Shown: positions 8,301 to 17,049 of the stretch, in pieces
Numbering within the stretch: position 1 is the stretch's first letter
How the letters are laid out: each line of letters begins with the position of its first letter
DNA from: Paenochrobactrum pullorum
GTDB lineage: Bacteria > Pseudomonadota > Alphaproteobacteria > Rhizobiales > Rhizobiaceae
Assembly: GCF_041929845.1 (NCBI RefSeq)
Contig: NZ_JBHEEH010000001.1
Span: 1-64,000, forward strand
Direction: 5' to 3'
Length of the DNA stretch: 64,000 nt
Made by a program: the position numbers and the translations under genes
The notes under the pieces: generated by a model
Told to the model about the DNA's origin: nothing
Database searches by the model: none
Seen by the model: the letters and a program-made list of their open reading frames with translations, nothing else

Positions 8301-8810
8301 TTATTTGCGCGAGGCGTTACGGTTCTTGGCAAAACTTACAAGCGCGTCATCTGCCGATCGGGGCTTAGATGCCCCACCACCATTTCCCAAGGCAGGCACC
8401 CGCCCTTGCATGCGTGAGGCCAAGTTACCGCCTTGCGGTTGACTCCCGCCGCTTGCCTTCAATGTTGCAATCGCATCTTTCGCGCTCATCGACGTTTTAA
8501 ACGCGAGATGTGCGGCCAATGAAGGATCGCGGTCAGCATAAGTTGATCCAAGAATTGCCGACATACGGGTCTTTTCCGCACGGCGACCGCGGGCAAAAGC
8601 ATTCGGCTTGTCTTCATCTTCCGTGACGACATCATCCTCGTCTGCTTCAGGCTTTTCGTCGTCATCGCCTTCAGCATCATTGTCGTGTTCTTCTTCCGTG
8701 GCATCATCTTCACGATGCTCTTCTTCCAAGTCTTCTGGCTTTTCTTCCTCAAGACGTGATTTCATAGACCGGCCGCCCACGGCAGCCTGAATAGCGCGTG
8801 CTAAAGACAT
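8301..8810 (-). CDS. acidic scaffold-like head protein
   Basis: A 169-residue protein whose residues 19-70 are almost all Glu and Asp with few other residues, followed by a basic, Gly/Ser-rich C-terminal half. It lies between the S49 protease and the decoration protein. In lambda the scaffold Nu3 is made from the 3' part of the protease gene; here a separate gene occupies that position. An assembly scaffold role is inferred from this placement and the strongly charged, low-complexity character. Confidence 0.62.
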   Translation of the reverse strand: MSLARAIQAAVGGRSMKSRLEEEKPEDLEEEHREDDATEEEHDNDAEGDDDEKPEADEDDVVTEDEDKPNAFARGRRAEKTRMSAILGSTYADRDPSLAAHLAFKTSMSAKDAIATLKASGGSQPQGGNLASRMQGRVPALGNGGGASKPRSADDALVSFAKNRNASRK

Positions 8811-8859
8811 CTGATTTTTCCTGTTTGATTATTGTGGAGTTGTATAAAACTTGAGAGCG

Positions 8860-9753
8860 TTACGCGCCCGTTGCAGCAATGAAACTCTCAAAAGCATCCC
8901 TTGGCGAAGCCACAGCATCGACAAGTCCAAGGGAACGCGCTTTTTCACCGCGATAAGTATCGGCTTCGGTCGCCATGATCTGTTCTAAGCTCAGTCTGCC
9001 CTCACGGTAACGGGCAACCTTTTGCGCAAATTCCATGCGCATTTCTTCCAGATCAGAAATAGCCTCTTCATATTCCTGATCAGACATCGCTTCAAATGTA
9101 CCAGGGCGGGCTTTCTTTTCACCCGCTCTTAAAATGGTAACACCAATGCCCTGTTTTTTTGCCCATTCAGACGCATCAATATGCATCGAAATCACACCAA
9201 TCGATCCGGCATATCCGGTGGAAGGAATAACAATCTGGCGGCAGGCTGATGCAATCATATAAGCCGCCGAACAAGCGTGATCGGTCAAAATGGCAATGGT
9301 TGGTTTTTGGGCAGACAGCGCAAACAAACCATCCGCACAGTCAAAACACCCATCCACTTCACCGCCAAAGCTGTCGATTTCAAATACAACAGCCTTGATA
9401 TCATCACGACTTATGCAATCAGCAATCTGGATGTTCAAACCTTCATAGGATGTCACACCGGAAGATTTGCCGACCCATGCACCTTTATGGACGAGTGAAC
9501 CTTCCACTTCGATGACAGCAACATTACCAACCATCTTCGGGCCATTATAGATTTTCTCACCCGTCCAACCATCACGTAACGCTCGCATATCTTCTGTAAG
9601 AATGCCCATCTGTGTGCCGCTTTGCACATCCACCTCACGCCCAAGCACCCGTGGTCCGAATGCGCGCGCAATAATATTGGCTTTGCCTTCATTCAGCATC
9701 AAAGGTGTATTGAACAAACGGGCGGCAATCTCAGGCATAGCATAGGAAATCAT
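8860..9753 (-). CDS. prohead protease, S49 family (GpC-like)
   Basis: A 297-residue SppA-like peptidase. The core shows VAVIEVEGSLVHKG, the substrate-binding FEIDSFGGEVDG motif, the DHACSAAYMIASA segment with the likely nucleophile Ser, and GEKKARPGTFE with the candidate general-base Lys. In lambda GpC this enzyme cleaves scaffold and portal during head maturation. ATG at 9753 overlaps the portal stop codon (ATGA), so it is translationally coupled. It is shorter than lambda GpC because the scaffold part is separate. Confidence 0.9.
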   Translation of the reverse strand: MISYAMPEIAARLFNTPLMLNEGKANIIARAFGPRVLGREVDVQSGTQMGILTEDMRALRDGWTGEKIYNGPKMVGNVAVIEVEGSLVHKGAWVGKSSGVTSYEGLNIQIADCISRDDIKAVVFEIDSFGGEVDGCFDCADGLFALSAQKPTIAILTDHACSAAYMIASACRQIVIPSTGYAGSIGVISMHIDASEWAKKQGIGVTILRAGEKKARPGTFEAMSDQEYEEAISDLEEMRMEFAQKVARYREGRLSLEQIMATEADTYRGEKARSLGLVDAVASPRDAFESFIAATGA

Positions 9754-11381
9754 TGTGCGTTTTCTTCCTCATCATCCTGATCTTGTGTTTCAGGCGGGCT
9801 GACAAAACGTGACACCACGCCGGCACTGGCATTTTCACCCGACTTGATACCGAGTTTTTCTGCATATTTCTGCTCACGCGCCCGCTGCATCATATCTTCC
9901 TTCCAGTCGCGGCCTTGTTCGGCAGACTCGGATTCCTGCGTGGTGATACCAGTGGCCAAACGGATAGCCGTTGCCTTGGCTTCCTTCTCCGGATCCACCC
10001 AACCGCGACCGCTGCCAATCCATGCAGCCCTCACCCATCCGGCCGGATTAGCTTCAAAGGAGGTGGCACGAGACGGCAGTTTAATAAGCCTGCGATCAAA
10101 GACCTCTTCCAGCCATGCCCGATAAATCGGCTGCATGAAGGAATGTGCAAATGAATGTTTCTCTGAAGAAAGACTGCGCCAGATTTCCAACAATGCCGCA
10201 CGTGCCGAGGAGTAATTGACCTTGGACCAATCCATAGTGAGCTGCTCATAGGTCAGGCCAATGGCGGCTGCGACATTGCGCAAGCCCGCATTCACAAACA
10301 CTTCAAAGGCCGCATTAGGATGTTCCGATTTCGTAAAGACCACATCCTCACCCGGATTGAGGAAATTAACCTGCGCCCCGCGCAATCGGATCGGGTCTGT
10401 TTTATAGGCAGCATCCTGTGCCATCGACAGTGCACTCAGTGACTTACCGGCACCACTGCCGCCAAGGGAATCCGCCAGCTCGTCCATGTCGAGCGGGGTC
10501 TTGATAAATGCCGCCATCACCGCATTAAGTGAGGCTGCCTGCAATTCATAATCATTATAGTCGGAGACTTGCTTGAGCTGCTGAAGCACACTTGCCCAGC
10601 GCGATACACCGCGTGTCATACCGGCGCGAACAGCATCAAATGAATGCACCACATGCGGACGGCCATAATCATCTTCGCGCTCAACACGCTCCCAGATGAA
10701 CATTTCTCTTTGACGCATAAACACATCACCCGGATGCGCCTTGCGGATATTGTAAGCAACCGGTGCACCATATTCATCAAGCTCGACACCATCACGCAAT
10801 GTGTCAGTGTCAACTTGCCCCAACGGATTGGAAATCCGCGCCGGATCAATAATATGAACGCAAGTGCCATATCCGGTGGCTCCCATCCGATATGGTAATA
10901 CGGCCAAAGCTTCACCATCAGTAAAGCGATGTCTTGCAGCAAGGCCAAGCAATCCGGAGATCGACTTGGTACGTTCCGCATCAAACCAGTTGCCCGGATC
11001 CGTTGCCACATCAGACCACAGCGCTTCGATCTGATCACCGATCTCATCGGCTTCATCTTCGGTCAAATTCAGCGTTCGGGCATTTGGCTTTGAAGACAAT
11101 CGCCAACCTGTACCAACGACATTATCAACCAGACGGCTGACACCGGCTGAAGCCCAGCCGGAATTGCGCACAGCATCATTGATACGATCAATCGCCGTAT
11201 CACGTGACAAACCCAAAGCAGACTGGCCGGAATAAGTACCGGGTCGCCATGAAGCCATCGAAGAGTGGTCAAAGCCTGCCGCCGTATAAGCTGCCGCATT
11301 CATTGCGGCACGTCTGCGGGCTGCAACCCGCACACGCTCAGGCAACGGCGTGCCGTTTTGATCAAGGATTACTGTGCTCAT
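9750..11381 (-). CDS. portal protein, lambda GpB-like
   Basis: A 543-residue portal protein. It shows the family features of lambda portal proteins: ASMASWRPG-like N-terminal segment, RNSGWASAGVSRLVDNVVGTG near residue 70, and a central HRFTDGEALAVLPYRM stretch. Twelve copies form the DNA channel and dock terminase. It overlaps GpW upstream and the protease downstream by 4 bp each, giving a tightly coupled head operon. Confidence 0.93.
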   Translation of the reverse strand: MSTVILDQNGTPLPERVRVAARRRAAMNAAAYTAAGFDHSSMASWRPGTYSGQSALGLSRDTAIDRINDAVRNSGWASAGVSRLVDNVVGTGWRLSSKPNARTLNLTEDEADEIGDQIEALWSDVATDPGNWFDAERTKSISGLLGLAARHRFTDGEALAVLPYRMGATGYGTCVHIIDPARISNPLGQVDTDTLRDGVELDEYGAPVAYNIRKAHPGDVFMRQREMFIWERVEREDDYGRPHVVHSFDAVRAGMTRGVSRWASVLQQLKQVSDYNDYELQAASLNAVMAAFIKTPLDMDELADSLGGSGAGKSLSALSMAQDAAYKTDPIRLRGAQVNFLNPGEDVVFTKSEHPNAAFEVFVNAGLRNVAAAIGLTYEQLTMDWSKVNYSSARAALLEIWRSLSSEKHSFAHSFMQPIYRAWLEEVFDRRLIKLPSRATSFEANPAGWVRAAWIGSGRGWVDPEKEAKATAIRLATGITTQESESAEQGRDWKEDMMQRAREQKYAEKLGIKSGENASAGVVSRFVSPPETQDQDDEEENAQ

Positions 11382-11599
11382 CCGAACATCACCCGCCTTG
11401 AGCGTGTGCGACCACTACTCACACCGAGCTGGCTTTCCAGCTCGCGGATATAGTTGCGCAAACGGCCTTCATCCGAACTGCTATAGGTGATGCTCTCACC
11501 CTGATAGCTAAGCTGCACGGTTGAAGCTCCGGTGAGCAATTTATGCAAGGCTTCACGCGCCTGCGTTAACCGCTGCTCTAGCAATGCGCGATTTGTCAT
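11378..11599 (-). CDS. GpW-like head-tail joining protein
   Basis: A 73-residue helical protein, the size of lambda GpW (68 aa), with the YQGESITYSSSDEGRLRNYI segment typical of the family between two helices. GpW completes the head before tail attachment and in lambda lies between terminase and portal, as here. Its stop overlaps the portal start by 4 bp. It is separated from the terminase gene by a membrane protein gene not found in the lambda order. Confidence 0.88.
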   Translation of the reverse strand: MTNRALLEQRLTQAREALHKLLTGASTVQLSYQGESITYSSSDEGRLRNYIRELESQLGVSSGRTRSRRVMFG

Positions 11600-11796
11600 G
11601 AGATTTTACCTTTTAAAGAAATTTAGAGCGTGCTTTTGGGTGCGGGGCAGCCAAGTCTTGGTCAGGCGTCAGCAGTTTTATTTAGTTTTGAAAATATCTG
11701 AAAAAAACGCTATCCGTTTAGCCAATCAGCATGTGATAGTGACGATCCTAAACAGCGCAGCAACATATTGCGTGATTGGATCGCCTTATTTTTCAA

Positions 11797-12348
11797 TCAG
11801 ATAGAAAATAATTGTCGAGCTATGTAAATTAAAACCAGAGCGATTTGAATCTTGGGGTTCTTAAAGATTACCGCAAGGATACACACACTAATTGTAGTGA
11901 ATGCATGTACGACAAAAGCTGAACTTACATTGCCTCCCACAGCAATAATTTTGGCTATATCTATCACCCAGGTTGAGGCAAGTAGTGTGAAAAACCAATA
12001 TCGACGCTGAATGAAAAAATCCTGATAGCCTTGGTATTCCAAAATATCGTCAGGAAATAACAATGCCGACATCAAATACAGCGTAACACCGTAAGTGATG
12101 TGAAGCATATAAGTAGAAAAAGTCCAGTCGATATCTACGCCAAGACGAACACCCCACCACCAAAATAGAATGAGCTCAAGCAAAATTGAAAAGGCCCACA
12201 GCAAGTGTAGTGCTGATAGTTTATTTCGTTTTGGATGCTGAAGAAATTTAGCCACGCCAGACAAAATGCGAGCTACCGAGATACTTATTATCATCGCAAT
12301 CAAGATGCGGACATGAGTAAAGATCTCAATAAACTGTTCTGTTTCCAT
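11797..12348 (-). CDS. membrane protein of unknown function, probable moron
   Basis: A 183-residue protein with about five hydrophobic segments and a central polar loop containing DDILEYQGYQDFF and RRYWFF. It is not a phage structural gene and is inserted between terminase and GpW. It has its own recognisable promoter at 12379-12407 and about 200 bp of non-coding DNA downstream, the typical layout of a moron expressed from a prophage. AT content is higher than in neighbouring head genes. Function is unknown; lysogenic benefit such as superinfection exclusion is conceivable but unproven. Confidence 0.7.
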   Translation of the reverse strand: METEQFIEIFTHVRILIAMIISISVARILSGVAKFLQHPKRNKLSALHLLWAFSILLELILFWWWGVRLGVDIDWTFSTYMLHITYGVTLYLMSALLFPDDILEYQGYQDFFIQRRYWFFTLLASTWVIDIAKIIAVGGNVSSAFVVHAFTTISVCILAVIFKNPKIQIALVLIYIARQLFSI

Positions 12349-12378
12349 AAAATGGTCTGACCTTCACAGGATTATTAA

Positions 12379-12407
12379 ATTTTAAATCGGCAACCAATTT
12401 AAATCAA
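12379..12407 (-). promoter_or_regulatory. sigma70-type promoter for the membrane-protein moron
   Basis: On the minus strand TTGATT (12407-12402) and TAAAAT (12384-12379) are spaced by 17 nt, about 30 nt before the ATG at 12348. The spacing is ideal and each box differs from consensus by one or two bases. It would let the moron be transcribed independently of the late operon. Confidence 0.6.
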
Positions 12408-12452
12408 TTTATTGTAACAACTTTATATATTTGAATAGTTTGAACTATCAAG

Positions 12453-14480
12453 TCAAATGCCGCGCCTTGCCGCACGTTGTTTTGCTCGCGCAATAGCGGC
12501 ATCAATCATGGATTGATTTGCGGCAATCGGCACTGATGCTTCATTCACCTGCGGCTGATGCATCAGGTCTTCGAGATCCATCTGTGCAGGCTTTGGTTCT
12601 TGTGAAAGACGCTCACGCAAAGCGTCCCATTCATCTTCAGTCCAGCGATTAATACCGATGCGAAAAGCTGCGGCTTGCGCTTGGTTCATCATGTCCAGCG
12701 CCTCATTGCGAACCCCTGAAGGTAATTCCCATTCATAGAAAGGATGACCGGCACGGTTCTTTCTTTGCACACGGCGCTCAGAGGTGATCTGCTGGAAGAA
12801 ATCATCGCCCAAGCCGGACGCAAAATCCACATAGCCTGCTTGCTCCGGGTCCTCTTTTTTAAATGAACGATAGAGAGACGCCTTCAAAACACTCGCATTA
12901 AAGTTAAAGAAGCGGCGCTGATATTTGAGCGTTCGACCGCGTTTGTCTTTTTCCTTTTTGACCTGTGTCAAATTCGATGCTGTTTCACGGTTATCACCAC
13001 GAACCATAATCACATCAGAAATAGGATGTTTACGTGCCCATTCCCACACATCTTCCGTGTAAGCATTGCCATCAATAGCGCTGAGATCAGCTCGGCGTTT
13101 ATTGCCCCAGCAATCCGGCCATTCTCGCCGTATTAGATTGGAAAGAGCCGCTTGCACCTGTTGTTCTGAGATATGACCGGAATGTGCCACGAAGCCCGGC
13201 AGGTGACGACCTGCACTCTCATCAATAATTCCGCGATCAATCACAACCCGATAATGCTTTTTACCATGGCCGACCAACTGCCATTCAACCCGATCCCCCT
13301 GCACATCAATGCCGATAGTCAGGATCAAAGCGCGTGGCGGAATAACACCCCGCTTAATATCGCCAAGCTCGGCACGGTCACGCAGGATTTCCCAATCAAC
13401 TGACTCACCATCAACCTCAAAAGGTGCGCCAAGCCAGTCATTATAAAAAACCTGCTCCGCACCGGACTTCTTGGTCTTGTCATCGGGGCCACCTGATTGA
13501 ACATTCAGATAGGCCCGTGCCAGCGCCTCCCAACTTTCCAGCGGCGAGTAGGCCACCCAAATATGAAACGAGCGGTGATAACGCGCCCGCTCCGGATATT
13601 TTGCCACCCATTTCGCACCATTGGCCGGATCAACCATCCATGCCCGATGATGCTCGCGGATTTCGGAGCCGCATTTCGGACAATAGAAACAAGCACGTTC
13701 CGGATGATCGGCATCAATGTGATCGCGCATATGCTCCCACTCAAGCGGATGCAAATGCCGGCAATGCGGACAAGGCACATGGTAATATTCTTGGCTTCCC
13801 CGTTCAAAATTGCTGCTGATCCGGCAGCCCGGCGCAATCAGCGGTGTTGAGATTTTTAAAATCTTGGCTGCAATAAACGCTTTTGACCGACTTTCTGCCT
13901 GACTTTCCGGATCACCGGCCTCGTTATTCTGCCACTTCGACAAATCATCCTGCACTTGTTTGCGCGGTGAGATCATCGACAAGCCTGAAGGCGAATTGGC
14001 ACCCGCTGCCTGAATAGCACCACGCCCGTCCGCACGTTCTTTATAGTGGATCGAATTGCCACCATCGCGGCTTTTCTCAGGAAAGAGCGCCGCCAGAGAT
14101 GTCGTTTCCCGCAACAAGGGCATCAGCTTTTGCTTAGACCAACGAGACGCGTTTTCTTCTGTCGGATGCACATAAAGAAAATCGCACGGATCCATATCCA
14201 TGGTGCCGAGTGTAAAGATATTTGCCAGCACTGTCCCGCCAACCTGCGCCGATTTCGAGATCGTCACCATCCGGCATGGGTCGTCCGGTGTGAGTGATTT
14301 TAATATCTCGGAGAAAAACGGAAAGAGAGCCTCGTTATATGGCCCCGGAAACTGCGTGATGCGATCGGAAAAGACGATATTCTGTTTTGCCCATTTTAGA
14401 TAATCAACCGGCGGTGGCGGCTGCGTTTGTTCAAACAAGACCTCAAGGCCAAGCCTTTGAGCATTGCTCAATCGCGTCAT
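12453..14480 (-). CDS. terminase large subunit (GpA-like)
   Basis: A 675-residue packaging ATPase and nuclease of the lambda GpA family. Visible are an atypical Walker A region SKSAQVGGT near residue 76, a Walker B-like VQDDLSKW stretch near residue 175, a CX2C-type zinc-like pair of motifs (CPHC and CPKCG, residues 235-270) and the nuclease-domain ILTIGIDVQGDRVEW. It cuts concatemers at cos and powers DNA translocation into the prohead. Length is close to lambda GpA (641). It overlaps the small subunit by 4 bp. Confidence 0.94.
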   Translation of the reverse strand: MTRLSNAQRLGLEVLFEQTQPPPPVDYLKWAKQNIVFSDRITQFPGPYNEALFPFFSEILKSLTPDDPCRMVTISKSAQVGGTVLANIFTLGTMDMDPCDFLYVHPTEENASRWSKQKLMPLLRETTSLAALFPEKSRDGGNSIHYKERADGRGAIQAAGANSPSGLSMISPRKQVQDDLSKWQNNEAGDPESQAESRSKAFIAAKILKISTPLIAPGCRISSNFERGSQEYYHVPCPHCRHLHPLEWEHMRDHIDADHPERACFYCPKCGSEIREHHRAWMVDPANGAKWVAKYPERARYHRSFHIWVAYSPLESWEALARAYLNVQSGGPDDKTKKSGAEQVFYNDWLGAPFEVDGESVDWEILRDRAELGDIKRGVIPPRALILTIGIDVQGDRVEWQLVGHGKKHYRVVIDRGIIDESAGRHLPGFVAHSGHISEQQVQAALSNLIRREWPDCWGNKRRADLSAIDGNAYTEDVWEWARKHPISDVIMVRGDNRETASNLTQVKKEKDKRGRTLKYQRRFFNFNASVLKASLYRSFKKEDPEQAGYVDFASGLGDDFFQQITSERRVQRKNRAGHPFYEWELPSGVRNEALDMMNQAQAAAFRIGINRWTEDEWDALRERLSQEPKPAQMDLEDLMHQPQVNEASVPIAANQSMIDAAIARAKQRAARRGI

Positions 14481-15127
14481 GATGAACCTGCCTCTTCAAT
14501 AGCCTCCTCACCATCATCAATCAGTAATGGCACAGTTTCCATATCCTGTTTAAATCCTTGTGCTGCGCGTTCACGCACATCGCGAAAACCACGTTTCAGG
14601 TGATGCAGAATATCGCGCTGCGGGATTTCAAATTCGCCTGCCAGCATTGTGGCCATGTCTGCCAAGCCACCCTCCATCACACGATAGGCCATTGCCACTG
14701 CGCGGGTGATTTCAGCTTTCGCCTCATTTGTCTCTATATAACGACCTTCAGCTAATGCCTCTTCACGCCTTGCCCGCGCAGTTTGCATGCGCGCCTGTTC
14801 AAGCTTTTCGAGTGCAATCTGGTCTGAAACCAAATCAGCATGGCTTTGGAATGAAGGCGCTGGCGGCACAGACTTTAATAAATCCGGCTCTTCAGTGGTG
14901 CTACCAACCTTGGTGGCTAAACCATTAAGGCCAACGCGCTGCGAGACATCCAGACGATTGTTTAAGTGGCGCTTGGCTTTCTCAACGATAATTCGGGCGC
15001 TGCGCCCCGAACCTTCCAGTGCATCACCGCCGATCTGGCCAGATGCAATATATTGCGAGATACGCCCGGGCGAGACGTTGATCAGCTTCGCAAACTCACC
15101 CTTCGATAAAGTTGGCAAGACTTGCAC
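14477..15127 (-). CDS. terminase small subunit, Nu1-like
   Basis: A 216-residue protein with an N-terminal helix-turn-helix (LSKGEFAKLINVSPGRISQY) and a helical C-terminal part that would bind the large subunit. It starts the packaging operon and overlaps the large subunit gene by 4 bp. The DNA just upstream carries a 17-bp direct repeat (15152-15188), a candidate recognition site. Nu1-type subunits bind cos to position the terminase. Confidence 0.85.
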   Translation of the reverse strand: MQVLPTLSKGEFAKLINVSPGRISQYIASGQIGGDALEGSGRSARIIVEKAKRHLNNRLDVSQRVGLNGLATKVGSTTEEPDLLKSVPPAPSFQSHADLVSDQIALEKLEQARMQTARARREEALAEGRYIETNEAKAEITRAVAMAYRVMEGGLADMATMLAGEFEIPQRDILHHLKRGFRDVRERAAQGFKQDMETVPLLIDDGEEAIEEAGSS

Positions 15128-15151
15128 CCTGAGTTTAATAAATCGGAATTG

Positions 15152-15188
15152 TTTAGTGTCGACTTTAGTTCTTTAGTCCCGACTTTAG
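15152..15188. repeat. 17-bp direct repeat upstream of terminase, candidate cosB-like site
   Basis: Two copies of a 17-bp unit, at 15152-15168 and 15172-15188, share 15 of 17 bases and are spaced by exactly 20 bp. They begin TTTAGT and end CGACTTTAG. They lie in the 176-bp gap between the GpZ-like gene and the terminase small subunit. Lambda R sites are similar repeated binding sites for Nu1. A terminase or regulator binding role is inferred only. Confidence 0.5.
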
Positions 15189-15303
15189 GCTTTGATTTTA
15201 GCCTCAGACTGGGCATGAGCTGCGGTGCGAAATACCCGCAGCTGAGACTGGTCAGGAAGGACCCGAAAAGATTTGAGATTGAATTGCGTTTAATAGCCTT
15301 AAA

Positions 15304-16098
15304 CTATTTCATCCGCTTGCCGATTTCCTCAGCAATAAACCTGCCCAATAAACGCTCTGATGTATCTTGGACGATGCGAACAAAGTCTATGCGTTTGGAA
15401 TACGGCCTGACCTTCACAAAGAGCATGACAGGTTTAATACTGTTATCACGCGGATCCCGCTGCCAAACACCAGGGTAGAGGTGTGAGTTTCGTTCCGGCA
15501 CAAAGAAACGAGCGAAGCGGTAATTCTTATTCCGTTTCAAAGAGGCATCGGTACGTCTACGGTTATACCCCTCGGTTCTTGGTGCCATTCTCAGGTCAGC
15601 AAGGATACGGACTATCAGGGCTACCCGCATGTTTCCGTAATTATCAAGTGGTGTGTCCCGAGCTGGTACGGCATACTCACCCTTCAGCAAGAAGCCATAT
15701 TTTTGCAGCTGCACTTCGAAAGACTTCAGATTACGCTCACCGCCAAAGAATTGCGGCGTCAGAAAATTGGCCGGTGGCGTTGAGTTCTTCAGCCCCCATG
15801 AGCGTCCGGCAATCATGACCAGAGCAGACTGACGATCCTTATTGGCTTTCTCATAAACCACACCGCGCTTGGCGTAAGGTGTGACCCGATCAAGCTGCAA
15901 GTCCATTGCCTTTTGCACTTCCTGCCGACTGATAGCCGCCACTCGGTTTAAGCCATTACTGATTGCAGTTGGCAAAACCTGTTGCTCTGCCCTTGTCAGC
16001 ATCGCTTCAAAGCCACGTATATCAAAGTTTAGATAGGCAGCTTTGTTTGCGCCAAGGTTGTAACTAGCGTTTAAACCAGTCGAAGTGTTAAGCTTCAT
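15304..16098 (-). CDS. minor tail protein Z-like
   Basis: A 264-residue protein resembling prophage minor tail protein Z: FDIRGFEAMLTRAEQQVLPT at residues 25-45 and an internal AISNGLNRVAAISRQEVQKA helix. In lambda Z lies between head-tail joining and tail genes; here it is upstream of the terminase genes, so it would be made first in the late operon. The sequence is unbroken. Identification is by pattern and is moderately secure. Confidence 0.68.
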   Translation of the reverse strand: MKLNTSTGLNASYNLGANKAAYLNFDIRGFEAMLTRAEQQVLPTAISNGLNRVAAISRQEVQKAMDLQLDRVTPYAKRGVVYEKANKDRQSALVMIAGRSWGLKNSTPPANFLTPQFFGGERNLKSFEVQLQKYGFLLKGEYAVPARDTPLDNYGNMRVALIVRILADLRMAPRTEGYNRRRTDASLKRNKNYRFARFFVPERNSHLYPGVWQRDPRDNSIKPVMLFVKVRPYSKRIDFVRIVQDTSERLLGRFIAEEIGKRMK

Positions 16099-16208
16099 TT
16101 CCTGTGGTCTTTGTAATAAACTGTAACTTGTTGTGTGTTTACAAACAATTTGTATCAGTCAAAGTTTAGTTGCCCCTATTCGATAAAACGATTTAAGGAG
16201 TACTGACC

Positions 16209-16451
16209 ATGCCTTTTACTAATGGCCCTGCTAATGGCGTTTTTGTTCCAGAGGATCTAGTCGTAATGCAAAAAGCATACGAGATAACCTGCAACAAACT
16301 GAATATATGCCCAAAGACTTATGAGGAGAAAAATCGCATTGCTCGTTTAGTAATGAGAGTGTTTCGCAAAGGCGAGAACAATCCTCACGCAATCGCGCTC
16401 CAAACTGTAGCCCTTGAAACAACCTACAATTCATTAATGCTGGCCGCATAG
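16209..16451 (+). CDS. small hypothetical protein, 80 aa
   Basis: A small soluble protein, MPFTNGPANGVFVPEDLVVM at its start, ending in a helical segment. AAGGAG seven nucleotides before ATG 16209 is a strong ribosome binding site. It is the first of three plus-strand cargo genes (with the MgtC-like and VOC genes) inserted between the NusG paralogue and the late operon. The pattern of Glu/Lys/Cys residues shows no known motif. Function unknown. Confidence 0.65.
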   Translation: MPFTNGPANGVFVPEDLVVMQKAYEITCNKLNICPKTYEEKNRIARLVMRVFRKGENNPHAIALQTVALETTYNSLMLAA

Positions 16452-16538
16452 CGTCCAATTAATTATAGAAGTTCTAAAGCGGAACTTTTACGCTGATATT
16501 TCGTTGCTTTCTCATTCATAAAAAACGAGAGCACCCAA

Positions 16539-17015
16539 ATGAATGATTTTAACAGCGCTTTAATTGAAACCTTTTTTACTGACAACTTTAATGTCTGGCC
16601 TCATATTTTCACACTGGTTGCGGCTTACATACTGGCTCTACCAATCGGCTGGCATCGTGAACGAGAAGAAAGAAGCGCGGGGCTTCGTACCTTTCCATTA
16701 GTGGCGGTAGCAAGTTGCGGATTTGTACAAGCTGCTGAAGGAATTACGACTGACAATCCTGAAGCACTTGCACGTATCATTGAAGGCGTAATTACCGGCA
16801 TGGGCTTTATCGGTGGCGGTGCTATTCTTAGATTAAGCTCATCCGTTAAAGGAACTGCTACAGCGGCTAGTCTTTGGGCAACCGGGGCTATTGGTATTGC
16901 TTGTGCATTAGGTGCATTTGACGTTGCCATTATGGTAATGGTTTTTGCCTTTATAACGCTGTTACTTTTTTCAAATGGTAAGGCTGAAAAAAACACAGTA
17001 GAAGACGAAGAATAA
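16539..17015 (+). CDS. MgtC/SapB family membrane protein
   Basis: A 158-residue protein with four hydrophobic segments and the MgtC family signatures: LPIGWHREREERSAGLRTFP near residue 35, and GVITGMGFIGGGAILR near residue 85. MgtC proteins are inner-membrane proteins linked to growth at low Mg2+ and, in pathogens, to survival in macrophages; many short members have unknown roles. This one lacks the C-terminal ACT-like domain of Salmonella MgtC. Carriage in a prophage cargo region on the strand opposite to the late genes suggests a lysogen trait. Ribosome binding site GAGAG lies upstream. Confidence 0.88.
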   Translation: MNDFNSALIETFFTDNFNVWPHIFTLVAAYILALPIGWHREREERSAGLRTFPLVAVASCGFVQAAEGITTDNPEALARIIEGVITGMGFIGGGAILRLSSSVKGTATAASLWATGAIGIACALGAFDVAIMVMVFAFITLLLFSNGKAEKNTVEDEE

Positions 17016-17049
17016 ACCACGCGAGACTTCCTTTTTTACCGGAGCCTTC

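Noticed and set aside
16548..16563. TTAA-N7-TTAA match at the start of the MgtC-like gene
   Set aside because: It lies within coding sequence of a prophage gene; taken as a chance match to the CtrA box.
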